From contig VGHB01000001.1 in assembly GCA_016868355.1 (NCBI GenBank), positions 124,001-188,000 on the forward strand: a DNA stretch of 64,000 nt, read 5' to 3'. The notes below the pieces were generated by a model. The model ran no database searches, had not been told where the DNA came from, and saw nothing but the letters and a program-made list of their open reading frames with translations. The stretch comes from Betaproteobacteria bacterium (GTDB taxonomy: Bacteria; Pseudomonadota; Gammaproteobacteria; Burkholderiales; Burkholderiaceae_C). Positions 29,761-38,542 of this stretch are shown piece after piece. How positions within the stretch are numbered: the first letter of the stretch is position 1; each line of letters begins with the position of its first letter. Made by a program: the position numbers and the translations under genes.

Positions 29761-29850
29761 CTTGTCTACTCCGTGGATTTGAATAAGGGGTCGCGCAGGC
29801 CCCTTTGGGAATGTGGGTGTCCAGGCGAACCAGAGCGTTGAGCCAGCAGC

Positions 29851-29881
29851 AGCGGGCCGCCCAAAAGGGCCGCAGCCCGCT
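29851..29881 (-). promoter_or_regulatory. Hairpin between rpsB and tsf
   Basis: AGCGGGC (29851-29857) pairs with GCCCGCT (29875-29881), with an inner GCCC/GGGC stem over an AAAA loop. It begins 8 bp after the rpsB stop. Without a T-run it is best seen as an attenuator or mRNA-processing hairpin inside the rpsB-tsf operon. Confidence 0.5.
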
Positions 29882-29888
29882 GTGGCCG

Positions 29889-30638
29889 TCAGTGTCCTTC
29901 GTTGACCTCGACGAACTCGTCACCTTCGCCGCCGGCCACCGCCTGCGCCAGCTCTTGCGTGGCATTGGCCTTACCGTCAAGCACCGCATCTGCCACCGCG
30001 CGGGCGTACAGAGCTACAGCCTTTGCTGAATCGTCATTGCCAGGAATCACATAGTCGATACCATCGGGCGAGTGATTCGTATCCACCACGCCGACCACCG
30101 GGATGCCCAGCTTGTTAGCTTCCTGGATGGCGATCTTGTGATAACCCACGTCGATCACAAACAGTGCATCAGGCAAGGCGGCCATGTCGGCGATGCCGCC
30201 GATGTTCTTTTCCAGTTTGACGATCTCGCGCTGGAACATCAACGCTTCTTTCTTGATGGCGGGCTGGGTTCCGGCGTCCACCTGGGCCTGCATGTCCTTG
30301 AGCTTCTTCAAGGAGCCCTTTACAGTCTTGAAGTTGGTGAGCATCCCACCAAGCCAACGCTGGTCCACGTACGGCATGCCGCAACGCTGCCCCTCAGCGG
30401 ACACCACCTCACGGGCCTGGCGCTTGGTACCTACCAGCATGATGGTGCCGCGGCGCGCTGCGAGTTGGCGGATGAACTTCAGACCGTCCTGCAAAAGCGG
30501 CTGGGTCTTTTCCAGGTTGATGATGTGAATCTTATTTCGATGGCCATAGATAAACGGGGCCATCTTGGGGTTCCAGAAGCGTGTTTGGTGACCGAAGTGC
30601 ACCCCTGCTTCCAGCATTTCTCGCATGCTGACAGACAT
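29889..30638 (-). CDS. rpsB: 30S ribosomal protein S2 (uS2)
   Basis: S2 binds at the head-body junction of the 30S subunit and is needed with S1 for initiation. From ATG 30638 the protein is 249 residues, starting [20 protein letters not shown]. It then has [20 protein letters not shown], the [18 protein letters not shown] segment, and [19 protein letters not shown] near the C-terminus. The open frame upstream of this ATG lacks ribosomal protein character and contains the promoter and leader. Confidence 0.98.
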   Translation of the reverse strand: MSVSMREMLEAGVHFGHQTRFWNPKMAPFIYGHRNKIHIINLEKTQPLLQDGLKFIRQLAARRGTIMLVGTKRQAREVVSAEGQRCGMPYVDQRWLGGMLTNFKTVKGSLKKLKDMQAQVDAGTQPAIKKEALMFQREIVKLEKNIGGIADMAALPDALFVIDVGYHKIAIQEANKLGIPVVGVVDTNHSPDGIDYVIPGNDDSAKAVALYARAVADAVLDGKANATQELAQAVAGGEGDEFVEVNEGH

Positions 30639-30686
30639 GATTTTTCCTAGAAGGTTGGGTCTAGAATCCCGCCGAAATTTCAGTTT

Positions 30687-30712
30687 GAACCCCCTGAAGA
30701 AGGGATCGGTTC
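30687..30712 (-). promoter_or_regulatory. Candidate rpsB leader hairpin
   Basis: In the rpsB 5' leader, GAACC and CCCT pair with AGGG and GGTTC, with a 5-base loop and a 3-base bulge (ATC on the plus strand). A second hairpin at 30750-30769 has CTCACCC/GGGTGAG around 6 bases. S2 is known to repress its own mRNA through a structured leader in gammaproteobacteria; whether this leader works so is inference. Confidence 0.4.
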
Positions 30713-30776
30713 GAACCAAAACACCTCTGGTGGCTGGATCCGTGATTACCTCACCCGGATTTGGGTGAGTTCTTAG

Positions 30777-30785
30777 AGTGTAACA
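30777..30785 (-). promoter_or_regulatory. Likely rpsB promoter (extended -10)
   Basis: The minus strand reads TGTTACACT, an extended -10 of TG, one base, TACACT. Transcription would start near 30769, giving a leader of about 130 bases before the rpsB ATG. No good -35 box is seen, as often with extended -10 promoters. Confidence 0.45.
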
Positions 30786-30945
30786 GGCTTGAACCAAACT
30801 CACCCTGAGCTCAACTCACCCTAGCCTCAGCGTCCACAACGCCCCGGTTGCACAGCCGGTCCAGGCCCACATGGCGCTTGGCGCTTGTGGAGCAAGCAGA
30901 GCGCTCGCTCGTTTGAAGCGCAGGCCCTGAAGGCACAGCACCACC

Positions 30946-31527
30946 TCAGCCTAATGAAGCGCACCGGTGCCGCAGTAGCCAAAGTAGCGCCCGCTCTGGC
31001 GCGCCCAGGAAGCGGTATCTGAGTGATGACCAATGCCGGCGCCAACGAGGGCGACCGGTGGGAAGCAGCCCGCCTGCTGCACGTGGCGGGCTTGCCGGTT
31101 CAGGTGTGTGAGGTGCAGGCTGCCCATACACCAAGGGCCCGCCAGGCGCGTGAGCTTGGCCTGCAGGCCGGGCTGCACGCGCAGCCGCGGCCAAGGCCAT
31201 TGGGTCGGCCGGTGCGCAGCCCAGACATGAACAGAGCGCTTGCCCCCGCCCGCGCAGCCGACCGGGGAACAAAACGCCCAACTGCACCGTACATGCAGCA
31301 TGTTGGGCTGCAAAGTTCACTGCATGCAACACTTGCGCAGCCACCAAGACCGCCAAGACATCGCAAAAGCCAGCGATGGCTGAAAAGCGCAATACGCACA
31401 AACAGATCAGCAGACCACTGACCACCAGCGGGAAGGCATCATTACCAACCGCCTCCAACAAAAAGCCGGTGCTGGCGAAGTAGGTGAAGGACATAGCGGC
31501 AAAAGCCGCCCAGGAAGGCCGGGTCAC
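30946..31527 (-). pseudogene. Decayed MFS transporter after aroC
   Basis: A frame starting with GTG overlapping the aroC stop (GTGA) reads RPSWAAFAAMSFTYFASTGF, like the first membrane helix of PPP-family MFS permeases. Without the usual middle it jumps to AQVLHAVNFAAQHAACTV and FPGRLRGRGQAL, a C-terminal-half signature of the same family. After about residue 120 the frame loses hydrophobic character and becomes alanine- and proline-rich, consistent with further frameshifts. Intact relatives have about 380-400 residues. I read this as a transporter gene with a large internal deletion and a degraded 3' end. The next 300 bases towards rpsB hold no recognisable gene, only repeats and the rpsB promoter. 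Confidence 0.72.
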
Positions 31528-32627
31528 GCAGGCGAGGCACCTTTGATCGGTGCAACCGGCAGCTGCACGTCTGCGCACTGTGCGCGATGCAAAAGCGCAT
31601 GATCCATCACCACCAGTGCTAGCATGGCCTCAGCGATTGGTGTGGCGCGAATCCCCACACAAGGGTCGTGCCGACCGAAGGTTTCCACCGTGGCCGGCTG
31701 CAACTGGCGGTCAATAGAGGCCTTGGGCAGACGGATGGAACTGGTGGGCTTGACCGCGATGCGCACGATCAATTCCTGCCCGGAGCTGATACCCCCGAGG
31801 ACGCCCCCGGCATGGTTGCTGCGAAAGCCCTTTGCCGACAACTCGTCACCATGCACGCTGCCGTGTTGCGCCACCACCGCAAAGCCGTCGCCAATCTCCA
31901 CACCCTTGACCGCGTTGATGCCCATCATGGCGTAGGCGATGTCCGCATCAAGCTTGTCAAACAAGGGTTGACCCAAACCAACGGGCACGCCCGTGGCCCT
32001 CACCTCAATGCGAGCGCCCACCGAGTCGCCCTTCTTGCGCAGGGTATCCATATAAGCTTCCAACTCAGGAATGTGGCTGGCATTGGCCGCAAAGAATGGG
32101 TTACGGGGGACGTGTTCTAAACCCTCAAAGGGAATCTCACGCTCCCCCAAAGCCGACATCCACCCCACGAATTCCGTATCGTATTGGACCTTGAGCCACT
32201 TTTTAGCCACCGCGCCGGCGGCCACCATGGGCGCGGTCAAGCGGGCTGAGGAGCGCCCCCCGCCACGCGGGTCTCGCAGCCCGTACTTGCGCCAATAGGT
32301 GTAGTCGGCGTGCCCCGGGCGAAAGGTGTCCAGCAGGTTACTGTAGTCCTTGCTGCGTTGGTCGGTGTTTCGGATCAACAGCGCAATGGGCGTTCCCGTG
32401 GTTCGGCCCTCGTACACACCCGAGAGGATCTCCACGGCATCAGGCTCGTTGCGCTGCGTCACATGTCTACTGGTGCCCGGACGGCGGCGGTCAAGCTCAG
32501 GCTGTATGTCGCCTTCATGCAGCTCTAACCCAGGCGGGCATCCATCAATCACGCAGCCGATGGCCACTCCGTGGCTCTCACCGAAATTCGTGACACAAAA
32601 TAGGTTACCAAAAGTGCTGCCGGACAT
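31524..32627 (-). CDS. aroC: Chorismate synthase
   Basis: AroC forms chorismate from EPSP using reduced FMN, the last common step to aromatic amino acids, folate and ubiquinone. The 367-residue protein starts [19 protein letters not shown] with the conserved His. It has [18 protein letters not shown] and [19 protein letters not shown], then [12 protein letters not shown]. The C-terminal [20 protein letters not shown] finishes the signature. It lies alone between the CBS gene and the MFS pseudogene, which its stop overlaps. Confidence 0.98.
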   Translation of the reverse strand: MSGSTFGNLFCVTNFGESHGVAIGCVIDGCPPGLELHEGDIQPELDRRRPGTSRHVTQRNEPDAVEILSGVYEGRTTGTPIALLIRNTDQRSKDYSNLLDTFRPGHADYTYWRKYGLRDPRGGGRSSARLTAPMVAAGAVAKKWLKVQYDTEFVGWMSALGEREIPFEGLEHVPRNPFFAANASHIPELEAYMDTLRKKGDSVGARIEVRATGVPVGLGQPLFDKLDADIAYAMMGINAVKGVEIGDGFAVVAQHGSVHGDELSAKGFRSNHAGGVLGGISSGQELIVRIAVKPTSSIRLPKASIDRQLQPATVETFGRHDPCVGIRATPIAEAMLALVVMDHALLHRAQCADVQLPVAPIKGASPA

Positions 32628-32699
32628 AGATCAGGGGCTTTAAAGCGTTACCCTAATTGTGACAGTGTGCGCAGCGTGCAAAGCCCGCCCGTACCGAGC

Positions 32700-33170
32700 T
32701 CAGCCCGTGGCCTTGTCGCCAGTGGACGCCGGGTCTTCTGAGGGCCAGTCGCGGATGTAAGCCTTGAGCATGCGGTTCTCAAAGTCTTGCGCATCCACCA
32801 CGGCCTTGGCCACGTCGTAGAACGAGATCACCCCCATCAGCGTGCGGCCGTCCAGCACCGGCATGTAACGCGCATGGCGGGCCACCATCATGCGCCGCAC
32901 CTCATCCATCTCGGTCTCCATGCTGCAGGTCATTGGGTGGTCATTCATCACCGATCGAACCAGCAGAGAACCCACTTGGTTCTGGTTGCGCACCACCGCG
33001 GCGATCACTTCGCGAAAGGTGAGCATGCCGGTGAGGTCGCCGTGGTCCATGACCACCAGAGAACCCACGTCCTGTTCAGCCATCGTCTTGATGGCCTGCG
33101 CCAGAGGCGTGTCCGAACTGACGACGAACAAGGTGCCGCCTTTGACGAGGAGGATGTCACTGACCTTCAT
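32700..33170 (-). CDS. CBS-domain protein of unknown function
   Basis: A 156-residue soluble protein made of two CBS domains, about residues 1-60 (DILLVKGGTLFVVSSDTPLA and on) and 70-135 (VRSVMNDHPMTCSMETEMDE and on). Such pairs bind adenine nucleotides or similar ligands and act as sensors. No effector domain is attached, so the partner is unknown. A pattern of this type, VMVARHARYMPVLDGRTLMG, is common in stand-alone CBS proteins of Burkholderiales. It is divergent from the sulfhydrylase gene. Function is not assigned. Confidence 0.85.
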   Translation of the reverse strand: MKVSDILLVKGGTLFVVSSDTPLAQAIKTMAEQDVGSLVVMDHGDLTGMLTFREVIAAVVRNQNQVGSLLVRSVMNDHPMTCSMETEMDEVRRMMVARHARYMPVLDGRTLMGVISFYDVAKAVVDAQDFENRMLKAYIRDWPSEDPASTGDKATG

Positions 33171-33266
33171 GAGGCTGCCTACTGATAAATAGCGGAACTA
33201 CAGGGCTATGGCGAGCGCTCAACATAGCACACAATGAGCGTTAAACCAACGCCGGAATCTCCCATC

Positions 33267-34607
33267 ATGGCCGGATACAGCACCCCCCACTTTGACACCC
33301 TAGCCCTGCACGCCGGTGCTGCACCTGACCCCAGCAGCGGTGCGCGCGCGGTGCCTCTGCACTTGAGCACTTCGTTCGTGTTTAGGGATGCCGAGCATGC
33401 AGCCTCTCTGTTCAACATGGAGCGGCCCGGCCATGTCTACAGCCGCATCAGCAACCCGACCAATGCGGTGTTTGAAGAACGAATGGCCGCTTTGGAAGAG
33501 GCGGTGGGGGCCGTGGCAACCGCCAGTGGTCAGGCAGCCTTGCATCTGGCCGTGGCCACCTTGGCAGGTGCGGGCTCACACATCGTGGCCAGCGCTGCCC
33601 TCTACGGCGGCTCTCACAACCTATTGGCCTACACGCTGCAACGCTTTGGTATCGATACCAGCTTTGTGGCGCCTCGGGACCTTGACGCTTGGCGCTCGGC
33701 CATCCGCCCTAATACCCGTTTGCTCTTCGGCGAGACCCTGGGCAACCCCGGCCTGGATGTGTTGGACATACCCTCGGTATCGGAGGTGGCGCACGATGCG
33801 GGCCTGCCGCTTTTGGTGGACTCCACCTTCACCACACCTTGGTTGATCAAGCCCCTTGAACTCGGGGCGGATCTGGTCTTCCACTCGGCCACCAAGTTCC
33901 TGTGCGGACACGGTACGGTGGTCGGTGGCATTGTCCTGGATGGTGGCCGCTTCGATTGGGCCGCCAGCCCACGCTTCCCCGAGCTCAGCGAGCCTTACGT
34001 GGGATTTCACGGCATGAACTTTGCCGAAGAGAGCACCGTGGGCGCCTTCTTGCTGCGCGCTCGGCGTGAAGGCCTGCGTGACTTTGGCGCCTGCATGAGC
34101 CCCCACACAGCCTGGCTAATGTTGCAGGGCATTGAGACACTGCCCCTGCGCATGGAGCGCCATGTGGCCAACGCGCGGCGCGTGGTGGAGTTTCTGTGCA
34201 ATCACCCGCTGGTGCAGGACGTGGCCTACCCTGAACTACCCTCGCACCCAGACCACGCGCTGGCGCGCCGCCTGCTGCCGCGCGGCGCAGGCGCAGTTTT
34301 CAGCTTTAACCTCAAGGGATCGCGCGAACAGGGCCGGGTTTTCATTGAAACCCTGCAGGTGTTCTCACACTTAGCCAATGTCGGAGACTGCCGCTCCCTG
34401 GTTATCCATCCGGCCTCCACCACCCACTTCCGTATGAGCGACGATGCCTTGCGGATCAGCGGCATCGGGCCGGGAACAATCCGCCTGTCCATTGGGCTTG
34501 AATCAGCCGACGACCTGATCGAAGATCTTAAACGCGCCTTCAAGCTCGCCGAACGGGCCGGCGGCAAACCCTCGCCCAAAGCCCAAACTGCGCCAGGTGA
34601 CGCGTGA
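33267..34607 (+). CDS. metY: O-acetylhomoserine sulfhydrylase (PLP-dependent Cys/Met metabolism enzyme)
   Basis: This enzyme family makes homocysteine from O-acetylhomoserine and sulfide for methionine synthesis. From ATG 33267 the protein has 446 residues; an ATG at 33234 in the same frame would add 11. It begins FDTLALHAGAAPDPSSGARA and has VYSRISNPTNAVFEERMAAL. The PLP lysine is Lys210 in FHSATKFLCGHGTVVGG, and the C-terminal FSHLANVGDCRSLVIHPAST is typical of the MetY type. Length over 430 favours MetY over MetB or MetZ, but substrate choice is not certain. Its stop overlaps the next gene by 4 bases. Confidence 0.88.
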   Translation: MAGYSTPHFDTLALHAGAAPDPSSGARAVPLHLSTSFVFRDAEHAASLFNMERPGHVYSRISNPTNAVFEERMAALEEAVGAVATASGQAALHLAVATLAGAGSHIVASAALYGGSHNLLAYTLQRFGIDTSFVAPRDLDAWRSAIRPNTRLLFGETLGNPGLDVLDIPSVSEVAHDAGLPLLVDSTFTTPWLIKPLELGADLVFHSATKFLCGHGTVVGGIVLDGGRFDWAASPRFPELSEPYVGFHGMNFAEESTVGAFLLRARREGLRDFGACMSPHTAWLMLQGIETLPLRMERHVANARRVVEFLCNHPLVQDVAYPELPSHPDHALARRLLPRGAGAVFSFNLKGSREQGRVFIETLQVFSHLANVGDCRSLVIHPASTTHFRMSDDALRISGIGPGTIRLSIGLESADDLIEDLKRAFKLAERAGGKPSPKAQTAPGDA

Positions 34608-35416
34608 AGATTGACATCGCAGACCGTCAGATCTACGCCTACACCGGCGGCCGACCCTTTGACCCTCGCCTGCCCTGCGTGGTTTTCATTCACGGCGCGC
34701 TTCATGACCACAGCGTTTGGACGATGCCAGCGCGTTGGCTGGCGCACCATGGGCATGCGGTCTTGGCCCTGGACCAACCCGGTCATATGCGAAGCAGCGG
34801 ACCGGTCTGTGCCGACATCGAAAGCTTGGCGCAGTGTTTATGGGACGTACTGGATGCCGTGGGAGTGAAAGCGGTCAGCCTGGTGGGCCACAGCATGGGC
34901 TCGCTCATTGCCCTCCAAGCCGCCTCACAGCGAGCCCAGTGCGTTCGAGACCTCGTCATGGTGGGCACCTCCTATCCGATGACGGTCTCATCCGCGCTGC
35001 TCCAGGCCGCCGAGCAGCAGCCTGCGCAGGGTATCGAGCTGGTCAATCAGTACTCAATCAGCACCTGGGCGGCCAAGCCCGGATACCCAGGCCCAGGTTT
35101 CTGGCTGCATGGGGGGAATCGGGCGCTAATGCACCGAGTGATGGCCTCCAATCGCGATGTGAACCTCTTCAGCCATGACTTCAGGCTGTGTGATGCCTAC
35201 CGGGGTGCTGAAGCAGCGATGCCACAAGTCCGGGCACGCTCGCACTTGGTTCTGGGCGCACGGGATCAAATGACCCTGCCCAAGGCCAGCGGCTTGCTGC
35301 AACAGGGCCTGAACGCCCAGGTGCATACCGTGGCGGCCGGACACAGCCTGATGCATGAAGACCCTGAGGATTTCTTGCGCGTACTGCGAAGCATCACCGC
35401 GGGGCATGCGGTATAG
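34604..35416 (+). CDS. Alpha/beta hydrolase
   Basis: A 270-residue cytoplasmic alpha/beta-hydrolase. It has the oxyanion-hole segment VVFIHGALHDHSVW, the nucleophile elbow GHSMGS with Ser97, Asp221 in GARDQM, and His247 in AAGHSLMHEDP, so the catalytic triad is complete. The start is GTG within the overlapping GTGA of metY. Tight coupling suggests a shared transcript. The similarity to homoserine acetyltransferase is only at fold level, so a link to methionine synthesis is unproven. Confidence 0.85.
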   Translation: MKIDIADRQIYAYTGGRPFDPRLPCVVFIHGALHDHSVWTMPARWLAHHGHAVLALDQPGHMRSSGPVCADIESLAQCLWDVLDAVGVKAVSLVGHSMGSLIALQAASQRAQCVRDLVMVGTSYPMTVSSALLQAAEQQPAQGIELVNQYSISTWAAKPGYPGPGFWLHGGNRALMHRVMASNRDVNLFSHDFRLCDAYRGAEAAMPQVRARSHLVLGARDQMTLPKASGLLQQGLNAQVHTVAAGHSLMHEDPEDFLRVLRSITAGHAV

Positions 35417-35447
35417 GTTCACCTGGGGTTTATCCTAACGGACTATC

Positions 35448-35870
35448 ATGCCGGCCATGAACGATGTCTCCCCTGGGCCGACTCCCAGCGCCGCCGACCG
35501 AGTGGTGCAGGCCACCCGTACCTTGTCCATCGCCGCCCTGATGGGTTTGGTGGTCCTGGGCCTAGCCTGGGAGCTTGTGCTGGCTCCAACGGGTAACCGA
35601 ACCCTGGTGCTCAAGGTCGTTCCACTGCTTTTCCCCTTGGTGGGGTTGCTCAAGCACAGGATGTACACGCATCGCTGGGTCAGCCTGCTTGTGTGGCTGT
35701 ACTTCACCGAAGGGGTGGTCCGAGCTACATCAGACCCCTACCCTTCTTGGGTGCTGGCCTGTGTTGAGGTGCTCTTGTGCTTGGTGCTGTTCACCGCCAG
35801 CGCTGTGCATGTCCGCTGGCGTTTGTCGCAGGCCAAAGCCCGAGGCGAACTGCAGGAGGTCGCAAGCTGA
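35448..35870 (+). CDS. DUF2069 inner-membrane protein
   Basis: A 140-residue protein with four predicted membrane helices: about residues 25-45 (LSIAALMGLVVLGLAWELVL), 52-70, 76-93, and 100-122. A short conserved HRMYTHRWVSLLVWLYFTEG stretch links helices two and three. This matches the DUF2069 family of beta- and gammaproteobacteria; no function is known. A second ATG lies 9 bases downstream. The TGA overlaps the ATG of the FAD oxidase (TGATG), so the two are probably co-translated. Confidence 0.82.
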   Translation: MPAMNDVSPGPTPSAADRVVQATRTLSIAALMGLVVLGLAWELVLAPTGNRTLVLKVVPLLFPLVGLLKHRMYTHRWVSLLVWLYFTEGVVRATSDPYPSWVLACVEVLLCLVLFTASAVHVRWRLSQAKARGELQEVAS

Positions 35871-37321
35871 TGGGTTCCGCAAAGCCGACCCTGGCTGAAT
35901 GCCCACCTCCGGACCTGCTGGAGGCTCTGGAGGTAATTACCGGTCCGGGCCATGTGCTGACGGGTGACGGGTTGCAGGCCTATGAACGCGACTGGCGTCG
36001 CCGCTCGCACGGCCGGGCACGTGCAGTGGTGAGGCCAGCTGATGCTCAGCAGGTGGCACGCGTGGTCCAAGTTTGCGCGCAGCACCGGGTATCGCTGGTG
36101 CCACAAGGCGGGCACACCGGCCTGGTGGGCGGCGGTACACCAGACGAGACCGGCACGCAAATCGTGCTGTCGACGCAGCGCCTGAACCACATCCGGGAGG
36201 TGGATGCAGACAACCTAACCATGACGGTCGAGGCGGGCTGCATTCTACAAACCGTTCAGGCTGCCGCCGCTGAGTTGGGGCTGCTGTTTCCACTGAGTCT
36301 GGCCGCCGAGGGCAGTTGCACCATCGGTGGTAACTTGTCCACCAATGCTGGCGGCACGCAGGTGCTGCGCTATGGCAACGCGCGCAGCCTGTGCCTCGGC
36401 CTGGAGGTGGTCACGGCCGAAGGCTGTCTGCTTAACGGCCTAAGCGGCTTGCACAAGGACAACACCGGGTATGACCTGCGCGACTTGTACATCGGCAGCG
36501 AAGGCACCCTAGGCGTGATCACCGCTGCCACCTTGAAGCTCTTCCCCCAACCAGCGGCCGTGATGACCGCCCTGGCCAGTTGTGCCAGCCCCAGCCATGC
36601 GGTGGCCCTCCTTCGACTGGCGCGGGCCCGGTTGGGCGCCACCCTCACTGGCCTCGAATTGATGAACCGCCTGTCCCGCGAATTAGTCGCACAGCACCTG
36701 CCCCAGATTGCGCAGCCGCTATGTTCAGGCCAACAGATGCCAGCCTGGAGTGTCCTGCTCGAACAGTCCGACGATCAGGGCCCGGAACAGGCTCAAGGAC
36801 GGCTGGAGGATCTAATGTCTTTGGCACTGCAAGACGGGCTGATTGAGGATGTCGCAGTGGCCAAAAACCTAGCCGAGTCCCGCAGCCTTTGGCACCTGCG
36901 TGAAGCCATTCCCTTGGCGCAGGCCGAAGAAGGCTTAAACATCAAGCACGACATCTCACTGCCGGTGTCGCGTATTCCTGCATTCATTGCTGAGACCGAC
37001 GCAGCCTTGGAACAGGCTCACCCCGGTTGTCGCTTGGTGAACTTTGGTCACTTAGGCGACGGTAACCTGCACTACAACGTTCAGGCCCCACCTACGGTGG
37101 CAGCAAGCGACTTTCTTCGCCAGCATGAGCCGGCCATCAACACCTTGGTCTACGACGCAGTGCAACGGCACCAGGGCTCCATTTCCGCCGAACATGGCAT
37201 CGGCCGTCTCAAGCGCGACGAGTTGGCTCATCGGAAAGACCCTGTGGCCCTGAGCCTGATGAAGCGGTTGAAGGCGGCTTTGGATCCTGAGGGAACATTG
37301 AACCCTGGACGGGTGATCTAA
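35870..37321 (+). CDS. FAD-linked oxidase, GlcD/D-2-hydroxyacid dehydrogenase family
   Basis: A 483-residue flavoprotein with an N-terminal PCMH-type FAD-binding domain (PQGGHTGLVGGGTPDETGTQ, later EGSCTIGGNLSTNAGGTQVL) and a C-terminal FAD-linked oxidase domain with metal-binding VNFGHLGDGNLHYNV and SAEHGIGRLKRDEL. This family includes D-2-hydroxyglutarate dehydrogenase, D-lactate dehydrogenase and the GlcD subunit of glycolate oxidase. No glcE or glcF is adjacent, so a stand-alone D-2-hydroxyacid dehydrogenase is more likely. ATG 35870 is chosen because it overlaps the upstream stop. Confidence 0.88.
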   Translation: MGSAKPTLAECPPPDLLEALEVITGPGHVLTGDGLQAYERDWRRRSHGRARAVVRPADAQQVARVVQVCAQHRVSLVPQGGHTGLVGGGTPDETGTQIVLSTQRLNHIREVDADNLTMTVEAGCILQTVQAAAAELGLLFPLSLAAEGSCTIGGNLSTNAGGTQVLRYGNARSLCLGLEVVTAEGCLLNGLSGLHKDNTGYDLRDLYIGSEGTLGVITAATLKLFPQPAAVMTALASCASPSHAVALLRLARARLGATLTGLELMNRLSRELVAQHLPQIAQPLCSGQQMPAWSVLLEQSDDQGPEQAQGRLEDLMSLALQDGLIEDVAVAKNLAESRSLWHLREAIPLAQAEEGLNIKHDISLPVSRIPAFIAETDAALEQAHPGCRLVNFGHLGDGNLHYNVQAPPTVAASDFLRQHEPAINTLVYDAVQRHQGSISAEHGIGRLKRDELAHRKDPVALSLMKRLKAALDPEGTLNPGRVI

Positions 37322-37347
37322 TTGGCTGGCGCTGGGGGACCGAGCCC

Positions 37348-37878
37348 CTACTGCAGCGGACCGCCAAGTCCCTTGGGCATGGGCAGGGGTATCACCTCGA
37401 TGCCCTCATCGAGCAATGACTCACGTTCATGCGGCGTGGTCTGACCCCGTATCCCGCGCTCGGGCGATTCGCCATAGTGGATGCGGCGGGCCTCTTCGGC
37501 AAACCGGCCACCCACATCTTCGGTGTTCTCGATCACGTGCCGGACGGCCTTGAGCCAAGCGTGTTGCATCAAGGCCATGGTGGTAGCGGCTTCCGGGGAA
37601 GGCGGCTTCCGGCTTGCTGGGACGGCGTCAGGGGCCACTGACACCACCGCTTGGGACCCGCTTGGCTCAGACACCGTATCACCGGCGATTTCTTGGCGTG
37701 CGCCGCTGATGCGGCCCAGGTTGAGCCGTGGAGCACTCAGCCGCTTGTTGATCTCGCGCGAGGCGCAGAAAGGGCACTCAAGCAAGCCGCTCTGCTTCTG
37801 CTGTGCATAGTCACCTTCCGACGCAAACCAACCTTCAAAGGCATGGCCGGTAACGCAGCCTAAGTCGAATACTTTCAT
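37348..37878 (-). CDS. DUF1178 protein with zinc-ribbon-like start
   Basis: A 176-residue protein that starts MKVFDLGCVTGHAFEGWFAS and has a CPFCASREINKRLSAP stretch. The residues Cys8, His12 and the CxxC pair resemble a zinc ribbon, similar in layout to FmdB-like regulators. A disordered alanine- and proline-rich middle follows, then a conserved C-terminal part with TEDVGGRFAEEARRIHYGES. This matches the DUF1178 family common in alpha- and betaproteobacteria; its role is unknown. It lies 17 bp after the Nudix gene on the same strand. Confidence 0.84.
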   Translation of the reverse strand: MKVFDLGCVTGHAFEGWFASEGDYAQQKQSGLLECPFCASREINKRLSAPRLNLGRISGARQEIAGDTVSEPSGSQAVVSVAPDAVPASRKPPSPEAATTMALMQHAWLKAVRHVIENTEDVGGRFAEEARRIHYGESPERGIRGQTTPHERESLLDEGIEVIPLPMPKGLGGPLQ

Positions 37879-37894
37879 CCCTCAGATCATAAGT

Positions 37895-38542
37895 TCACAA
37901 GTCCAAGCGAGTTGGCAGCAGGGTCGAATCGGGTTGGGGCAGGCCCCATTCAGCACACCAAGCCTGGGCACTTTGCCACCGGGGCTGCCAACGGCCCGCT
38001 GCCCAATGTTCCAGCCACAGCAGCCCAATTTGGGTCTTAGCGTCGCTCAAGGCCCCTTGTGCAGCCATGTTCTGCAGGTCCTGCATTCCAACCTCGCAAA
38101 TGTCGAGCAACTCGTCAGCATCGAGCTTGGCGGGCCCAGGCACAAGGCCCTGGGCAAACCACACTTCAATGAACTCGTCGGAATAGGCTGCGGCGTTGTG
38201 CAGGCGCCCGGCCACCGCCCATTCGTGCGCGCGGTAGCCGGTTTCCTCAAGTAACTCCCGCATACCGGTATGCAAGGTGGGTTCTGCCATATCACGCTTG
38301 CCGGCCGGAAACTCCAACAGCACCTGCCGAAGAGGGTAGCGGTACTGCCGCTCCATGATGAAACGGTCCCGCGACAGCAAAGGCACCACCATGACCGCAC
38401 CCGGGTGCCGGATGTACTCCCGTCGCACCAGCAACCCATTGGACAGTCGGGCCTGGTCGCTGTACACCTGCAAAAATGTCCCTTTAAGCACCTGTTCGGA
38501 CGCAACAGGTACCTCGTGTAGCCTTTGCTCCTCAGGGCTCAT
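37895..38542 (-). CDS. Nudix hydrolase, ADP-ribose pyrophosphatase-like
   Basis: A 215-residue Nudix enzyme. Residues 81-103 match the Nudix box exactly in spacing: G, five residues, E, seven residues, RELLEETGY. The upstream segment YRYPLRQVLLEFPAGK and the overall layout fit the ADP-ribose or sugar-nucleotide pyrophosphatase branch (NudF type), which recycles or detoxifies ADP-ribose. The start overlaps the DUF2818 gene by 11 bases, so it is probably made from the tail of the nuo transcript. Confidence 0.88.
   Translation of the reverse strand: MSPEEQRLHEVPVASEQVLKGTFLQVYSDQARLSNGLLVRREYIRHPGAVMVVPLLSRDRFIMERQYRYPLRQVLLEFPAGKRDMAEPTLHTGMRELLEETGYRAHEWAVAGRLHNAAAYSDEFIEVWFAQGLVPGPAKLDADELLDICEVGMQDLQNMAAQGALSDAKTQIGLLWLEHWAAGRWQPRWQSAQAWCAEWGLPQPDSTLLPTRLDL

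Noticed and set aside
31023-31421. Plus-strand open frame of 132 codons across the pseudogene
   Set aside because: Antisense to the MFS remnant, low-complexity and without a start signal.
33171-33266. SAM-type riboswitch before metY
   Set aside because: The gap is under 100 bp and shows no conserved riboswitch core.
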